Shown: positions 1 through 8,267, counted from the first letter of the stretch. The stretch: DNA of 22,141 bases from Vibrio tasmaniensis 1F-187 (GCF_000272405.2 NZ_AJZM02000035.1:1-22141); one strand, 5' to 3'. Notes: a model not told the origin generated them from the sequence alone. Program-made: numbers and translations.

Positions 1-119
1 CGTTGAACAAGCTTACTGGGTTATAAAACTTGTCGTATTGACTAAGAAGCACACGAAACGGTGCGAATCTGTCTCTAAACTAAATTAAGCATCAAAGCCT
101 CTTAAAGTTCATTGAGTAT

Positions 120-169
120 AAAAACTTCCGCCCGTATTTAATATCTTGCCATTCCCTCATCTTTATAAT
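120..169 (+). promoter_or_regulatory. Probable ExsA-dependent promoter (degenerate box)
   Basis: An A5 tract at 120-124, five bases, GCC at 130-132, six bases and TAATA at 139-143 follow the spacing of the known Pseudomonas ExsA box (A-tract, N5, GNC, N6, TGNNA), but the last element lacks its G. A perfect TATAAT lies at 164-169, 25 bases after the start of the last element, the same distance as at the better boxes in this window. It sits upstream of the chaperone-phosphatase pair. Assignment as an ExsA target is inference. Confidence 0.5.
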
Positions 170-219
170 TCTTCTCACTACGAATAAGAACCCTCAGAAA
201 AATACACAGAAGGAACACA

Positions 220-669
220 ATGGATATTTATCAGGAAAGTATCAGTTTTTTAGGTAACGGCGTGGATTTTGATGAAAACGGATTATTTCAATGTGAGTTA
301 TCATCGGATACGAATAATCATGATGAAGCACTTTTCTTAACCGTATTTAAGAACGAAACCACCATTAGCTTACACATGTCTCTCACCAGCCCTGTGGAGT
401 TGCCAACCCCTCTTCCAGAAACGATTGCTATCGCGATTGGTGAACATGCTCTGGAACCTTTCCGTGGTGGTTTCGGTATCGGTCTAATGCCTGATAGCCG
501 AAGGTTAACGAGCTACAAGGTTATTTTTCTCTCAAACAAACCTCAAGATTATGTGCAGAACACTTTTCAGCAACTGTTAGAAAGAATGGAGCAATGGCAC
601 CATTTTATTGAGCAAGCGGATAACGCAGAGACAATCCCAGAAACACTTCCTGCTGGGATCTTTGTTTAA
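220..669 (+). CDS. T3SS chaperone for the adjacent phosphatase effector (VPA0451-like)
   Basis: This 149-residue acidic protein has the size and composition of a class I (CesT/Tir-type) secretion chaperone: alternating beta-rich stretches, a central segment around residues 60-95 with several Pro and Gly, and a long C-terminal helix around residues 105-135. Such proteins form cytoplasmic dimers that wrap the N-terminal region of one effector and hand it to the secretion ATPase. The start is supported by AGAAGGA eight bases upstream. It lies 30 bases before the phosphatase gene and is probably co-transcribed with it. In V. parahaemolyticus the chaperone VPA0451 is paired in the same way with effector VPA0450, which is why I assign this partner. 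An ExsC-like role is less likely because of that pairing. Confidence 0.78.
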   Translation: MDIYQESISFLGNGVDFDENGLFQCELSSDTNNHDEALFLTVFKNETTISLHMSLTSPVELPTPLPETIAIAIGEHALEPFRGGFGIGLMPDSRRLTSYKVIFLSNKPQDYVQNTFQQLLERMEQWHHFIEQADNAETIPETLPAGIFV

Positions 670-699
670 GTTCCCTTATTTAAAATACGAGTTTAATGT

Positions 700-2187
700 A
701 TGTCTACAATTCAAATTAATAGCCAGCATCGAGGTAATTTAGACCTCGCAGATATTCAAAATATTAAAAGTAGCGCCAAAGAAGGCGATACCGTTAAATT
801 TGGTTCTGTATTTGGTAAAGAGTACAGCGTAACTAAAAATAGCGATGGTGACGTTACTCTAAAACAAAAAGAAAACCGAAGCTTTTTTAATCGTTTCTTT
901 AGTAAAGCCGATTCTTCAAAAAACGGTGATTTAAAGCTGAATCAGATGAATCAACAACTGCATAAAAAAGAAGGCAGCGGCAACGTTAAGGTCTTAACTT
1001 TGACCTATAACCAAGCAAACCAAAAGATGCCGGAAGACACAAAGAACTACTTCCAGAACCTGATTCAAAAAGGTGACTATGATGTGGTTTTGTTTGCGGA
1101 ACAAGAGTCTAAATTGCTTGCTAACGATCTTGAGCTTGATGGTATGAACCTTCTGAGTCAAAACAAAATGAAAGTTATGACGAAAGGTCTTGGTGAAGGT
1201 GTTAGCTACACTTCAATGTCCGTTTTTGCAAAAGACGGCGTCGATATTAACGTCAAAAAAGAGTCTGAATACCGTCATGGTATCGGTGGTCGAAACATGG
1301 AATTCTTCATGGGTATCACTGGTAACAAAGGTGGCGTAAAAACGGCTCTAGAGATCAATGGTCAAGCTCTAAACGTCATTTCTGCACACTTGGATTCTAA
1401 CAAAGAAGTCAAACGTGAATTCGAAGGTAACAAGTTGATGGAAGGGAGCAAACCGCATGAAGAGGTTCTGATCACTGGTGATCTGAATGAGCGTGAAAAA
1501 CGCACCGCTCAAGGTTCTGATGTGATGTACGATCCAGTCGCACATGATGATACGCATTTAGCCAAGCATGGCTTTAAGTTCAATCCTCTTAATAGTCACA
1601 CTTACATGCAGCTTGATAAGCACACTGGTAATATTAAACAAAAAGAAGGTCGTGACCGACCTGACTTCGGTGAGCTCGATAATACTGGCTTAACAAATAA
1701 AACAGGCAACTTACAAAACCATGAAACCAGTGTTATCACTGAAGGGTTTGATAATGTCAGCGACCACAAGCCAGTACAGTCTACATTTGAAGTAAGAGGC
1801 TCCTCTCAAAAGCTGATTGAAAACGCACAAACACATACAGCAGAAGACTTCAAAAATGAAGCAGCGTACTTAAATCCTGGTACTGATCCGGCAAAAGCGA
1901 CGTTTGATGATGTGACCTCAGCGAATCAAGCTCGCCTTGGTCTAGAAAACTTGAGTAGCGATGAACAAGCGTTTGTAAAAGAGAACTTCACTAGCTTTAT
2001 CATCGGCAAAGATGCCATCTTTAGCCAGCTAACAAATGGCTTTATGGAAGAGATGCGTCAGCTTCACACTGCTAACCTGACCACCGGTCAACTACAGACT
2101 CAACAAATTGAATTGACCGAGAAATACGAACAGCTTAACCGCAAAGTAAACGCTCAGTTTAACCAGCAGTTCATTGCCAACCTTTAA
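700..2187 (+). CDS. T3SS effector, phosphoinositide 5-phosphatase (VPA0450-like)
   Basis: This 495-residue protein belongs to the endonuclease/exonuclease/phosphatase fold and carries the inositol polyphosphate 5-phosphatase signatures: Glu136 in AEQES, GNKGGV at 208-213, SAHLDS at 228-233, GDLNER at 260-265 and SDHKPV at 354-359. The His of the last motif is residue 356, the same number as the catalytic His reported for V. parahaemolyticus VPA0450. That effector removes the 5-phosphate from PI(4,5)P2 at the host plasma membrane, detaching membrane from cytoskeleton and causing blebbing. Residues 1-90 lack the catalytic motifs and probably hold the secretion and chaperone-binding region; residues after about 365 form a helical tail. 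In V. parahaemolyticus the gene lies on chromosome 2 away from T3SS1; here it is about 1 kb from the exs genes. All key catalytic residues are present, so it is probably active. Confidence 0.92.
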   Translation: MSTIQINSQHRGNLDLADIQNIKSSAKEGDTVKFGSVFGKEYSVTKNSDGDVTLKQKENRSFFNRFFSKADSSKNGDLKLNQMNQQLHKKEGSGNVKVLTLTYNQANQKMPEDTKNYFQNLIQKGDYDVVLFAEQESKLLANDLELDGMNLLSQNKMKVMTKGLGEGVSYTSMSVFAKDGVDINVKKESEYRHGIGGRNMEFFMGITGNKGGVKTALEINGQALNVISAHLDSNKEVKREFEGNKLMEGSKPHEEVLITGDLNEREKRTAQGSDVMYDPVAHDDTHLAKHGFKFNPLNSHTYMQLDKHTGNIKQKEGRDRPDFGELDNTGLTNKTGNLQNHETSVITEGFDNVSDHKPVQSTFEVRGSSQKLIENAQTHTAEDFKNEAAYLNPGTDPAKATFDDVTSANQARLGLENLSSDEQAFVKENFTSFIIGKDAIFSQLTNGFMEEMRQLHTANLTTGQLQTQQIELTEKYEQLNRKVNAQFNQQFIANL

Positions 2188-2224
2188 GATAGACTCACCA
2201 GAATACCTATTTGTGAATCTATCT
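2187..2224 (+). terminator. Hairpin after the phosphatase gene, possible terminator
   Basis: AGATAGACTCAC at 2187-2198 and GTGAATCTATCT at 2213-2224 pair over 11 of 12 positions with a 14-base loop, directly overlapping the stop codon. No T-run follows, so intrinsic termination is uncertain; it could instead be an mRNA-stabilising hairpin. Confidence 0.35.
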
Positions 2225-2430
2225 AGATGAATAGGAATGATGAATACAAAAGGTGATCGTAAGATTGCCTTTGCGTTCGATAGTAATCAACCTATATATA
2301 CTCAAAAAGCGTTTGACGCATTTCGTTTCTTGTCATGATCTGCTCGCCTTGGCTCGCTTCAATTTTAGCTGGATAGAAGAAGTTTAAACTCAAGAATTTG
2401 TCGATATAAAGGATTAACGAGTGGTTAAAA

Positions 2431-2452
2431 CTGAATTACGCAACAAAGTCGT
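2431..2452 (-). mobile_element. Solitary IS-end-like sequence (IS5-type terminal repeat)
   Basis: These 22 bases match the reverse complement of the last 22 bases of the window (22120-22141) at 21 of 22 positions. The shared form, CTTTGTTGCGTAATTCAG read inward, resembles terminal inverted repeats of IS5-family elements. In this orientation the element body would lie to the left, but no transposase sequence was found there, so it is probably what remains after a deletion. Family assignment is from memory of terminal repeats and not certain. Confidence 0.5.
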
Positions 2453-2690
2453 CTGCTGTCAATAAATTATAATTTTGGATTGTTAACTTTAGCTAACAAG
2501 ACCTGTTTACGACAGAAATGTATTCCCTTCGTTGTGAGTGATGGCGGGTAATAAGGATAAAACTAAGTGGTATCTAGGACTTTTTTTTTATTTTTTTGTT
2601 GTTAAATTATTGATTTTATTGATTTGTGTAAAAGTGATGCAATCGAGTTCATCCTTTATTTATAAAGATATTTCATTAGAATATAGATAG

Positions 2691-2840
2691 TTAGCAAGAA
2701 CGGATAGAAAGCATGTTGCATATCGAGGGTTCAGCGCATTATATGATGAGGTCAGTTATGTTTTTGAGAAGCATGATTGCTTGATTTACTTTGGCGAACT
2801 GCCAAAGCAACGATTGCCCTTTTCTAAATGGTGCCAGTAA
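2691..2840 (+). pseudogene. Possible gene fragment, no start codon
   Basis: An open frame of 49 codons between a TAG at 2688-2690 and a TAA at 2838-2840 encodes a peptide of protein-like composition (for example LYDEVSYVFEKHDCLIYFGE) but contains no ATG, GTG or TTG start near its beginning. I do not recognise a family. It lies in a region with other signs of decay and may be the 3' remnant of a deleted gene, or chance. Confidence 0.25.
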
Positions 2841-3083
2841 ACGATGTATTTCATAAGTAGATAGTCGCGACCGTGCAAAGAGGCTATGCGTGCTCCATAC
2901 GAAGGGGGGTCTCTGTATTGATGATACTAATTGCAGTGGTCAAATTGCTCCAGCCCTTGATAGATAACAACGGATAACCATAGCGAGTATAGCGAAATGC
3001 CCCTTATTACTGGATTAAACCGCTTTGATGCCATGGGTAACCATAACTTTGTCACTGACAATTTAGATGAATACTTGTCTCCT

Positions 3084-3491
3084 ATGAAAAAGAACTCTTA
3101 TTGCTTAATATTCCTTGCATTGATGCTAAGCGGTTGTGCAACCAAAAACCCAGTGTCAAATGGGTTTTCTAATCATCTTCAAGGAGCACTATTTGGTTGG
3201 ATAACGTTTGATAATTACACCGCTCCAGTGAGTACATTTCTAAGCGTCGATGTGTGTCAGGTTTTAGATAGTCAGTGTTTTACTGTTTTACAACAAGAGT
3301 ATCAAGGGGTTCAGTTACCCGTTCAATACTCGTTTGTTATTGCTCCGATTCAAGCTGGAAATGGCGAGATGAAAGTGCGCGCGATATTGCGTTATCAAGG
3401 TGAGATTATCGCAAAAAAGGAAGAGCGATATATCTTTACGCAAGGCAGTGTATATACCAACTTAAACCTAGAGGCTTATAATAATTACTAG
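3084..3491 (+). CDS. exsB: T3SS pilotin lipoprotein ExsB/YscW
   Basis: This 135-residue protein begins with a short lipoprotein signal peptide: two Lys, a hydrophobic stretch, and the lipobox LSGC with Cys18 as the lipidation site. Ala follows the Cys, which favours sorting to the outer membrane. YscW/ExsB pilotins (131-137 residues in Yersinia and Pseudomonas) escort the secretin YscC to the outer membrane and help it multimerise. The remainder is a beta-rich small domain. The frame is open upstream to an ATG at 2997, but that start would bury the signal peptide behind 29 residues, so 3084 is chosen. No good Shine-Dalgarno sequence precedes 3084, so translation may be weak. It lies upstream of exsA in the same order as exsB-exsA in Pseudomonas. 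Confidence 0.8.
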   Translation: MKKNSYCLIFLALMLSGCATKNPVSNGFSNHLQGALFGWITFDNYTAPVSTFLSVDVCQVLDSQCFTVLQQEYQGVQLPVQYSFVIAPIQAGNGEMKVRAILRYQGEIIAKKEERYIFTQGSVYTNLNLEAYNNY

Positions 3492-3971
3492 GAAGTAATA
3501 TTTTCCTTTATTATTATGTTTAATGCGTTGGAGGATATCCTAGTTCTAGGTATATTTAAAATAAGGTCATTGGGTTTTTTATTATGTAAGCATCAGTTCC
3601 TTTGAATATATATGGCTATCCCCAGGTGCTTTAATAAAGCATGTCGCACTTATTGGTTGGAATGTAAATCAAGCGAACTTTAAAAATACCACGTTCATGT
3701 GTTTAATGTAAAATTTCTTTTTGTATCACTAGTTGAAAATTAGAAAATACTAATTAACTATCAAAAATATGTCACGACGATATCAAAAATACTTTTTTGC
3801 CAGAATTATTTTTGCTATCGAAGTTAGCGCTTGGTTATTCGTTATTATTCGGGTTGGATGGTAGTGTTATGGACTATTTATTGGTAATCGGTCTGCATTT
3901 GCAATCGCACTGCTGGCTTCGACAGTTTCTCTTGTTTGAACTGGAGGAATTAAAATTATGAAGGGTAGAAA
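3492..3971 (+). promoter_or_regulatory. AT-rich leader region upstream of exsA
   Basis: These 480 bases between the pilotin and exsA are strongly AT-rich, as expected for a region bound by H-NS. They contain a perfect 15-base dyad, TGCTTTAATAAAGCA, at 3627-3641, which could be an operator for a dimeric regulator (HlyU is known to control exsA in V. parahaemolyticus; that this dyad is its site is only a guess). No A-tract/GNC/TGNNA ExsA box was found. The last 100 bases hold two small overlapping ORFs described separately. Confidence 0.45.
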
Positions 3972-3984
3972 ATGGATGTGTTAG
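3869..3984 (+). other. Two small leader ORFs overlapping the exsA start
   Basis: ORF 1 runs 3869-3961 (30 residues, starting MDYLLVIGLH). Its TGA overlaps the ATG of ORF 2 at 3958-3984, which encodes only MKGRKWMC. ORF 2 has the best Shine-Dalgarno sequence of the region, GGAGGAAT at 3943-3950, correctly spaced for its ATG at 3958 but too far for exsA. The exsA ATG at 3972 lies inside ORF 2 in another frame, and ORF 2 stops at 3982-3984, within the first codons of exsA. This arrangement could couple exsA translation to termination on the mini-ORF. The positions are seen directly; the regulatory role is inference. Confidence 0.4.
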
Positions 3985-4841
3985 GCCGACTAAACGCCGA
4001 AAGGGTCGACTCGCACTTGCGAAAAATTCATGGTGCGTGCTGCTATGAAAAATACGATGAAGTGTTTCATTCTAGCCAGTCTCATATTGTTATCGTTCAC
4101 AATGGTCAATTGAGGGTGCAAACCGGGGGTTGTACGCTAGACGTGGTCGCTGGTCGAGGGGTTTATCTTTCTCAAGGGGATTACTTACTAGAATACACAC
4201 CGATAGGCGGTCAATATGCGGCTTCGGTTATCGAATTTGACAATGAACTGGTGAGTCAACTATTGCAAAAGCATAGTGACCTTTTGATGTCGTTGCCAAA
4301 GGTTGAGGATGTACAGTCTGGATTATTCCCTTTTACTCTAAACTTATTGATAGAACAGACGTTATTAGGGATTAATACTCTAGAAGAGCAATCTTTTCCT
4401 GATGCTATTATGCGCTTAAAGTATGAGGAAATGCTCATCTTGTTACTGCATGGTGACCAAGGTGAACACCTCTACGCGTTGTTATCACAACTGACAAATC
4501 GAACCTCAGAGAGACTCCGTCGCTTTATGGATCTTCATTATCTTAAAGAGTGGAAACTGACAGACTATGCTCAAGAGTTTGGTGCGAGTCTGACTACGTT
4601 TAAAGAGCTTTTTAACGAATATTATGGTATCTCCCCTAGAGCTTGGATCAGTGAACGTCGTTTATTACACGCTCACAAACTATTGCTCACAAGCAAGATG
4701 AACATTGTCGATGTTGCGATGGAAGCGGGGTTTTCAAGCCAGTCTTACTTTACACAAAGTTACCGTCGTCGCTTTGGAACGACACCAAGTAAGGTCCGTT
4801 CTGGAGATGATCCGGTAGTAATTGTTAAGCGAAATGTCTGA
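3972..4841 (+). CDS. exsA: ExsA, AraC-family master activator of the T3SS regulon
   Basis: This 289-residue protein has an N-terminal self-association and antiactivator-binding domain (about 1-165) and a C-terminal AraC-type double helix-turn-helix (about 185-280). The C-terminal part is close to Pseudomonas ExsA, with signature runs such as GISPRAWISERRLLHAH and MEAGFSSQSYFTQSYRRRFG. ExsA binds as monomers to paired sites (GNC and TGNNA) next to the -35 region and recruits RNA polymerase; ExsD blocks it when secretion is off. An in-frame TAG just upstream makes 3972 the first usable ATG. The strong SD at 3943-3950 suits a mini-ORF rather than this start. Well-matched targets in this window lie upstream of exsD, of the chaperone at 13817 and of the 676-residue effector. 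Confidence 0.95.
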   Translation: MDVLGRLNAERVDSHLRKIHGACCYEKYDEVFHSSQSHIVIVHNGQLRVQTGGCTLDVVAGRGVYLSQGDYLLEYTPIGGQYAASVIEFDNELVSQLLQKHSDLLMSLPKVEDVQSGLFPFTLNLLIEQTLLGINTLEEQSFPDAIMRLKYEEMLILLLHGDQGEHLYALLSQLTNRTSERLRRFMDLHYLKEWKLTDYAQEFGASLTTFKELFNEYYGISPRAWISERRLLHAHKLLLTSKMNIVDVAMEAGFSSQSYFTQSYRRRFGTTPSKVRSGDDPVVIVKRNV

Positions 4842-4846
4842 CGACT

Positions 4847-4897
4847 AAAATTTTCTGACTAATTTTGAAAGGCATTAACGGGTGTAAACCCTATTAT
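4847..4897 (+). promoter_or_regulatory. ExsA box and promoter of the exsD-yscB-L operon
   Basis: AAAAT at 4847-4851, five bases, GAC at 4857-4859, six bases and TGAAA at 4866-4870 fit the Pseudomonas ExsA consensus spacing exactly. TATTAT at 4892-4897 is a plausible -10, 26 bases after the start of TGAAA, agreeing with the unusually long spacer of ExsA promoters. It lies between exsA and exsD and would drive the whole basal-body operon. Confidence 0.7.
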
Positions 4898-4974
4898 GCT
4901 CAGCGTAACGATGAACAAAACTATTATCTCTACTTCCTTCTGGATTGCTCGAAGTAGATACGGAGAAGATTAAA

Positions 4975-5955
4975 ATGAAAAAGCAGCATTGGCGACGCCG
5001 TTCGCTTTTTCCTAACAACATTGTGCTGCAGAGGAAGGTCACTGTATTGCAGCGAGGCGCAAGGTACGAGGGCTTACCTAAATCAACACAAGAGCTTAAC
5101 GTTGTTAATGTAAACCACAGACAGCTACTCAGTGAAGGTGTTCTGAGTTACGACCAATTGTCTTTACTGCAGCGCTTGCTTGATCGTAATGTTGTTGATT
5201 GTTTATGTGCAAGTCAGCTAATTAAAACATATCAAAAGCTTGGAACGTGTTTAGACCGCTCTGCTATGCGCCTTTTCTTAGAAGTGGGTGGGCAACTAAG
5301 TGACGAACGGGTGTTGAACTCTTTTGAACAAAGACTGGATTACATTAATCAGCGATTAGGTTACCGCTTCAATCTAGCGTCACCTAAGACACTAATTCTT
5401 TCGATGTATTTAACCTTAAATGAATGGTGCAATCAGCAAACGGATCAGAGGGCGCTACAAGACTCCATCAAGCTTGAACAGTTAATCAATCAACTGAGTA
5501 TTCAGAAAGAGTATTGGATGAGATTGTCCGGAGAAGCGAGTAGCACATTTTTTGCTGAACAACAGTTGGATCTCATTGAGAATCAGCATAGTGAATTGCA
5601 TGACCAACTTGGCGTTCTCAATGAGCAACAAAATCAAGTTATTGAATCTCATCGAGCACTAGTTGAAGAGTGGAAGCCAACTCTAGATAAACTCAAGGAC
5701 TTATATGAGTACAGTAGAATATCAGATAAATTTATATCTGAATGGAAAATATGGTGTAGCCAGGCTCGAGTACAAGCTCCTGAGCTGAGCGATATTTGGG
5801 ATGCATGTGAGCTTGTGTTCAGCGATCTAAATGCCGTCGCTAAAATTTGGCAATGGTTTCAAGATATGCAAACCGTTGGCAGAGTGGATCATTACTACGT
5901 TGATATTCAAAACAATGAGTGCGGGCAAGCTTGTAACAATCTCAGGCAGATTTAA
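4975..5955 (+). CDS. exsD: ExsD, antiactivator of ExsA
   Basis: A 326-residue, largely helical protein, with a basic N-terminus (MKKQHWRRRSLFPNN), a coiled-coil-like stretch around residues 185-235 rich in Glu, Gln and Leu, and no membrane segment. ExsD binds ExsA and prevents its dimerisation and DNA binding; ExsC relieves it when ExsE is secreted. Identity rests on position as first gene after exsA, size (Pseudomonas ExsD is about 276 residues, so this is longer) and resemblance of the N-terminal part to Vibrio ExsD. The frame is open from a TTG at 4945, but ATG at 4975 has GGAGAAG a few bases upstream and is preferred. The partners ExsC and ExsE are not seen in the window. Confidence 0.82.
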   Translation: MKKQHWRRRSLFPNNIVLQRKVTVLQRGARYEGLPKSTQELNVVNVNHRQLLSEGVLSYDQLSLLQRLLDRNVVDCLCASQLIKTYQKLGTCLDRSAMRLFLEVGGQLSDERVLNSFEQRLDYINQRLGYRFNLASPKTLILSMYLTLNEWCNQQTDQRALQDSIKLEQLINQLSIQKEYWMRLSGEASSTFFAEQQLDLIENQHSELHDQLGVLNEQQNQVIESHRALVEEWKPTLDKLKDLYEYSRISDKFISEWKIWCSQARVQAPELSDIWDACELVFSDLNAVAKIWQWFQDMQTVGRVDHYYVDIQNNECGQACNNLRQI

Positions 5956-5967
5956 ATAGGACTAAAT

Positions 5968-6396
5968 ATGTTAGATAAAATGATGAAATCCCTAGCGGAA
6001 ACGTTAAGGGAGGGGGATTTTATTGCCTCAAGTAATGGTTCCTATGATATCGAAGTTGACCAGATGCAGCTTAATATTAGCCAGCACTCATCATGGATCT
6101 TGTGGGAAACCGTACTCCCATTTTATTTTGAATCGCACCTTGATTTTCAAAAAGAGCAGGCGCTAAAACATTGTATGCAGCTCTCCTTGAAAACGTTGCG
6201 AGATACACGCAGCACGTTGACGGTGAATGACAAAGAACAGTTGATTATGCAAGGGAAGATGATTATGGAAAGTGCAACGACAGAAGAGCTTTGCACGCAG
6301 CTTGCTCAGCACGTAAATTTAGTGGAGCAGTTCAATGATTTGCTCGAACATCAACGTGTTAATCATACTGTTAGTCACAGTGTTTGGATCCCATAA
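5968..6396 (+). CDS. yscB: YscB, T3SS chaperone
   Basis: A 142-residue CesT-type chaperone. In Yersinia YscB pairs with SycN to bind the gatekeeper YopN and control the onset of secretion; the same role is inferred here. The middle part is beta-rich and the C-terminus helical. It starts 12 bases after exsD with AGGA upstream, and its TAA overlaps the ATG of yscC (TAATG), a sign of translational coupling. The gatekeeper gene itself is not in the window. Confidence 0.85.
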   Translation: MLDKMMKSLAETLREGDFIASSNGSYDIEVDQMQLNISQHSSWILWETVLPFYFESHLDFQKEQALKHCMQLSLKTLRDTRSTLTVNDKEQLIMQGKMIMESATTEELCTQLAQHVNLVEQFNDLLEHQRVNHTVSHSVWIP

Positions 6397-8267
6397 TGCT
6401 TGCAGTTTTAAAGTCACAAATAAGCAGAATCGTGCTGTCAGTAGTGTACGTTTCAAGTTTGATAATAGCAGTTCCTTCACATACCTCTGAGCTTGATTGG
6501 GTCGATCAACCGTTTCGTTATTACGCGGACAATGATTCACTAAAAGAACTGCTGAATAACTTTGGCGCAAACTACCGTGTTTCAGTGTCGGTTAGCGACA
6601 AGGTAAATGACCGAGCCAGTGGTCGATTTTCACCAGAAGATCCAGCCGAGTTTCTCGATTATCTGGCACAGGTTTACAACTTGATGTGGTACTTCGACGG
6701 TGCAGTGCTGCATGTATACAAAGCGACAGAAACCCGTTCACAATTGTTGCAGCTCGAACTGTTAACAGCTCGCGAATTACGTAGCACCCTGATCTCGACA
6801 GGAATTTGGGATTCTCGTTACGGCTGGCGTGCAGCGGAAAATAAGGGGCTGGTTTACTTAGCTGGCCCACCGAGATACGTCGATTTAGTTGTGCAAACGG
6901 CAGAAGCACTGGAAAGCAGACTGGTACAGAAATCCAATTCAACAGATGAATTGTTTGTCGATATTATTCCCTTGAAGTATGCATCTGCGACAGATCGAGA
7001 GATCAGTTATCGTGACCAAGGTGTCACGGTTCCTGGGATTGCTTCGGTACTAAGCCGAGTGCTTTCAGGTGTTCAAACTCAGGTTAAAGTGGCGAAAAAG
7101 AACGAAGAAGTAATAACCAATACGCCTAAGAAAATTGCTAATGATGTCTCTTTACATAGCGGTGCATCGGTTGAAGCAGAACCAGGTTTAAATGCAATCA
7201 TTGTGCGTGATACAAAAGCTCGATTACCGCTGTATCACAAGTTGGTGGCGCAGTTAGATCAACCGCAGTCAAGGATCGAAGTCGCACTTTCTATCGTTGA
7301 TATTAGTGCTAATGACTTAAGTCAGTTGGGTGTTGACTGGCGAGCTGGTCTTGCAGTGGGTAACAACAGTATTTTGGACCTCAAAACAACTGGTGACGTA
7401 GGTAATGGTGATGTCAAGCTTGGTAGTGGGCAAAATTTTAAGTCTCTGCTTGATGCGACGAACCTAAATTATTTATTGGCTCAAATTCGTTTGCTTGAAT
7501 CTAGAGGTAGTGCGCAAGTGGTTTCCAGACCAACCTTGTTAACACAAGAAAATGTGGAAGCGGTCCTTAATAACAGCAGTACATTTTATGTCAAGTTGAT
7601 AGGCAAAGAAACCGCAGCACTAGAGAAAGTGACTTATGGAACGTTATTGAAAATTGTACCTCGCATCGTTGGCGACCGTTTGGTTGAAAGACCTGAAATC
7701 AATTTGAGTTTGCATCTAGAAGATGGTGCGGAAATCCCCGATGGTGACATTGATGGTGTTCCTTCAATTCGTAAAACAGAAATTAGTACTTTGGCAACGG
7801 TAAAGCAGGGGCAAAGCTTGCTGATTGGTGGAGTATACCGTGATGAAATTAGCAACAAGCTTCGAAAAGTTCCTTTGTTAGGAGATATTCCATACCTCGG
7901 CGCTTTGTTTAGAAGCACGGAAAGCTCCACGAGAAGAACAGTACGTATGTTCATTATAGAACCAAGAATTGTTGTCGATGGTATCGGAGACAACGTACTT
8001 ATCGGAAATGAATATGACTTAAGGCCAAAGATTGGCACGTTGAATAGTATTTCCAATAACAGTGCAGGCCTTAAATCAGCACTTGCTTTGTACAGCTGTA
8101 CAAAGGAAGTACAAGCAGTACGTTATCAGCAAGATTTGTTGTCACAAGGAAAGTCATCGTTGTTAGCAGAATGTGAGCTTCCTACGGGGCAGAAAGGGTG
8201 GAGAGTACAAATTAAAGAGTGTAATGGCTCAGAGAATCATTGCGTTCGACCATTAGAGGAGCAGTAA
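6396..8267 (+). CDS. yscC: YscC, outer-membrane secretin of the T3SS
   Basis: This 623-residue secretin begins with a signal peptide (hydrophobic residues about 11-26, likely cleaved near PSHTS). It continues with the periplasmic N0/N1 domains (about 35-180, including NDSLKELLNNFGANYRVSV), an N3 domain, and the beta-barrel secretin domain (about 290-530) with the family signatures VVSRPTLLTQEN and VPLLGDIPYLGALFRS. The last 60 residues are a Cys-containing tail where the pilotin normally binds. It forms the 12-15-fold outer-membrane ring through which the needle passes. The frame is open from a TTG 12 bases earlier, but ATG at 6396 overlaps the yscB stop and gives a normal signal peptide. Confidence 0.96.
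   Translation: MLAVLKSQISRIVLSVVYVSSLIIAVPSHTSELDWVDQPFRYYADNDSLKELLNNFGANYRVSVSVSDKVNDRASGRFSPEDPAEFLDYLAQVYNLMWYFDGAVLHVYKATETRSQLLQLELLTARELRSTLISTGIWDSRYGWRAAENKGLVYLAGPPRYVDLVVQTAEALESRLVQKSNSTDELFVDIIPLKYASATDREISYRDQGVTVPGIASVLSRVLSGVQTQVKVAKKNEEVITNTPKKIANDVSLHSGASVEAEPGLNAIIVRDTKARLPLYHKLVAQLDQPQSRIEVALSIVDISANDLSQLGVDWRAGLAVGNNSILDLKTTGDVGNGDVKLGSGQNFKSLLDATNLNYLLAQIRLLESRGSAQVVSRPTLLTQENVEAVLNNSSTFYVKLIGKETAALEKVTYGTLLKIVPRIVGDRLVERPEINLSLHLEDGAEIPDGDIDGVPSIRKTEISTLATVKQGQSLLIGGVYRDEISNKLRKVPLLGDIPYLGALFRSTESSTRRTVRMFIIEPRIVVDGIGDNVLIGNEYDLRPKIGTLNSISNNSAGLKSALALYSCTKEVQAVRYQQDLLSQGKSSLLAECELPTGQKGWRVQIKECNGSENHCVRPLEEQ

Larger units (their letters stand above)
2188..3083. other. 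Gene-poor gap between the effector pair and the pilotin
   Basis: This stretch of about 900 bases has no convincing intact gene. It holds the hairpin at the end of the phosphatase gene, an IS-end-like sequence at 2431-2452, an imperfect hairpin at 2480-2499, a T-rich tract at 2581-2597, and a start-less ORF at 2691-2840. Within that ORF, CTTTGGC at 2789-2795 and GCCAAAG at 2801-2807 form a perfect 7-bp hairpin with a 5-base loop. No ExsA box was found here. The mixture suggests insertion, deletion and decay. In V. parahaemolyticus the exsC and exsE genes lie at about this position, and neither was recognised. Confidence 0.6.

Noticed and set aside
2237..2338. Thirty-three-codon open frame with two starting Met codons
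   Set aside because: Too short, no clear SD and no recognisable content.
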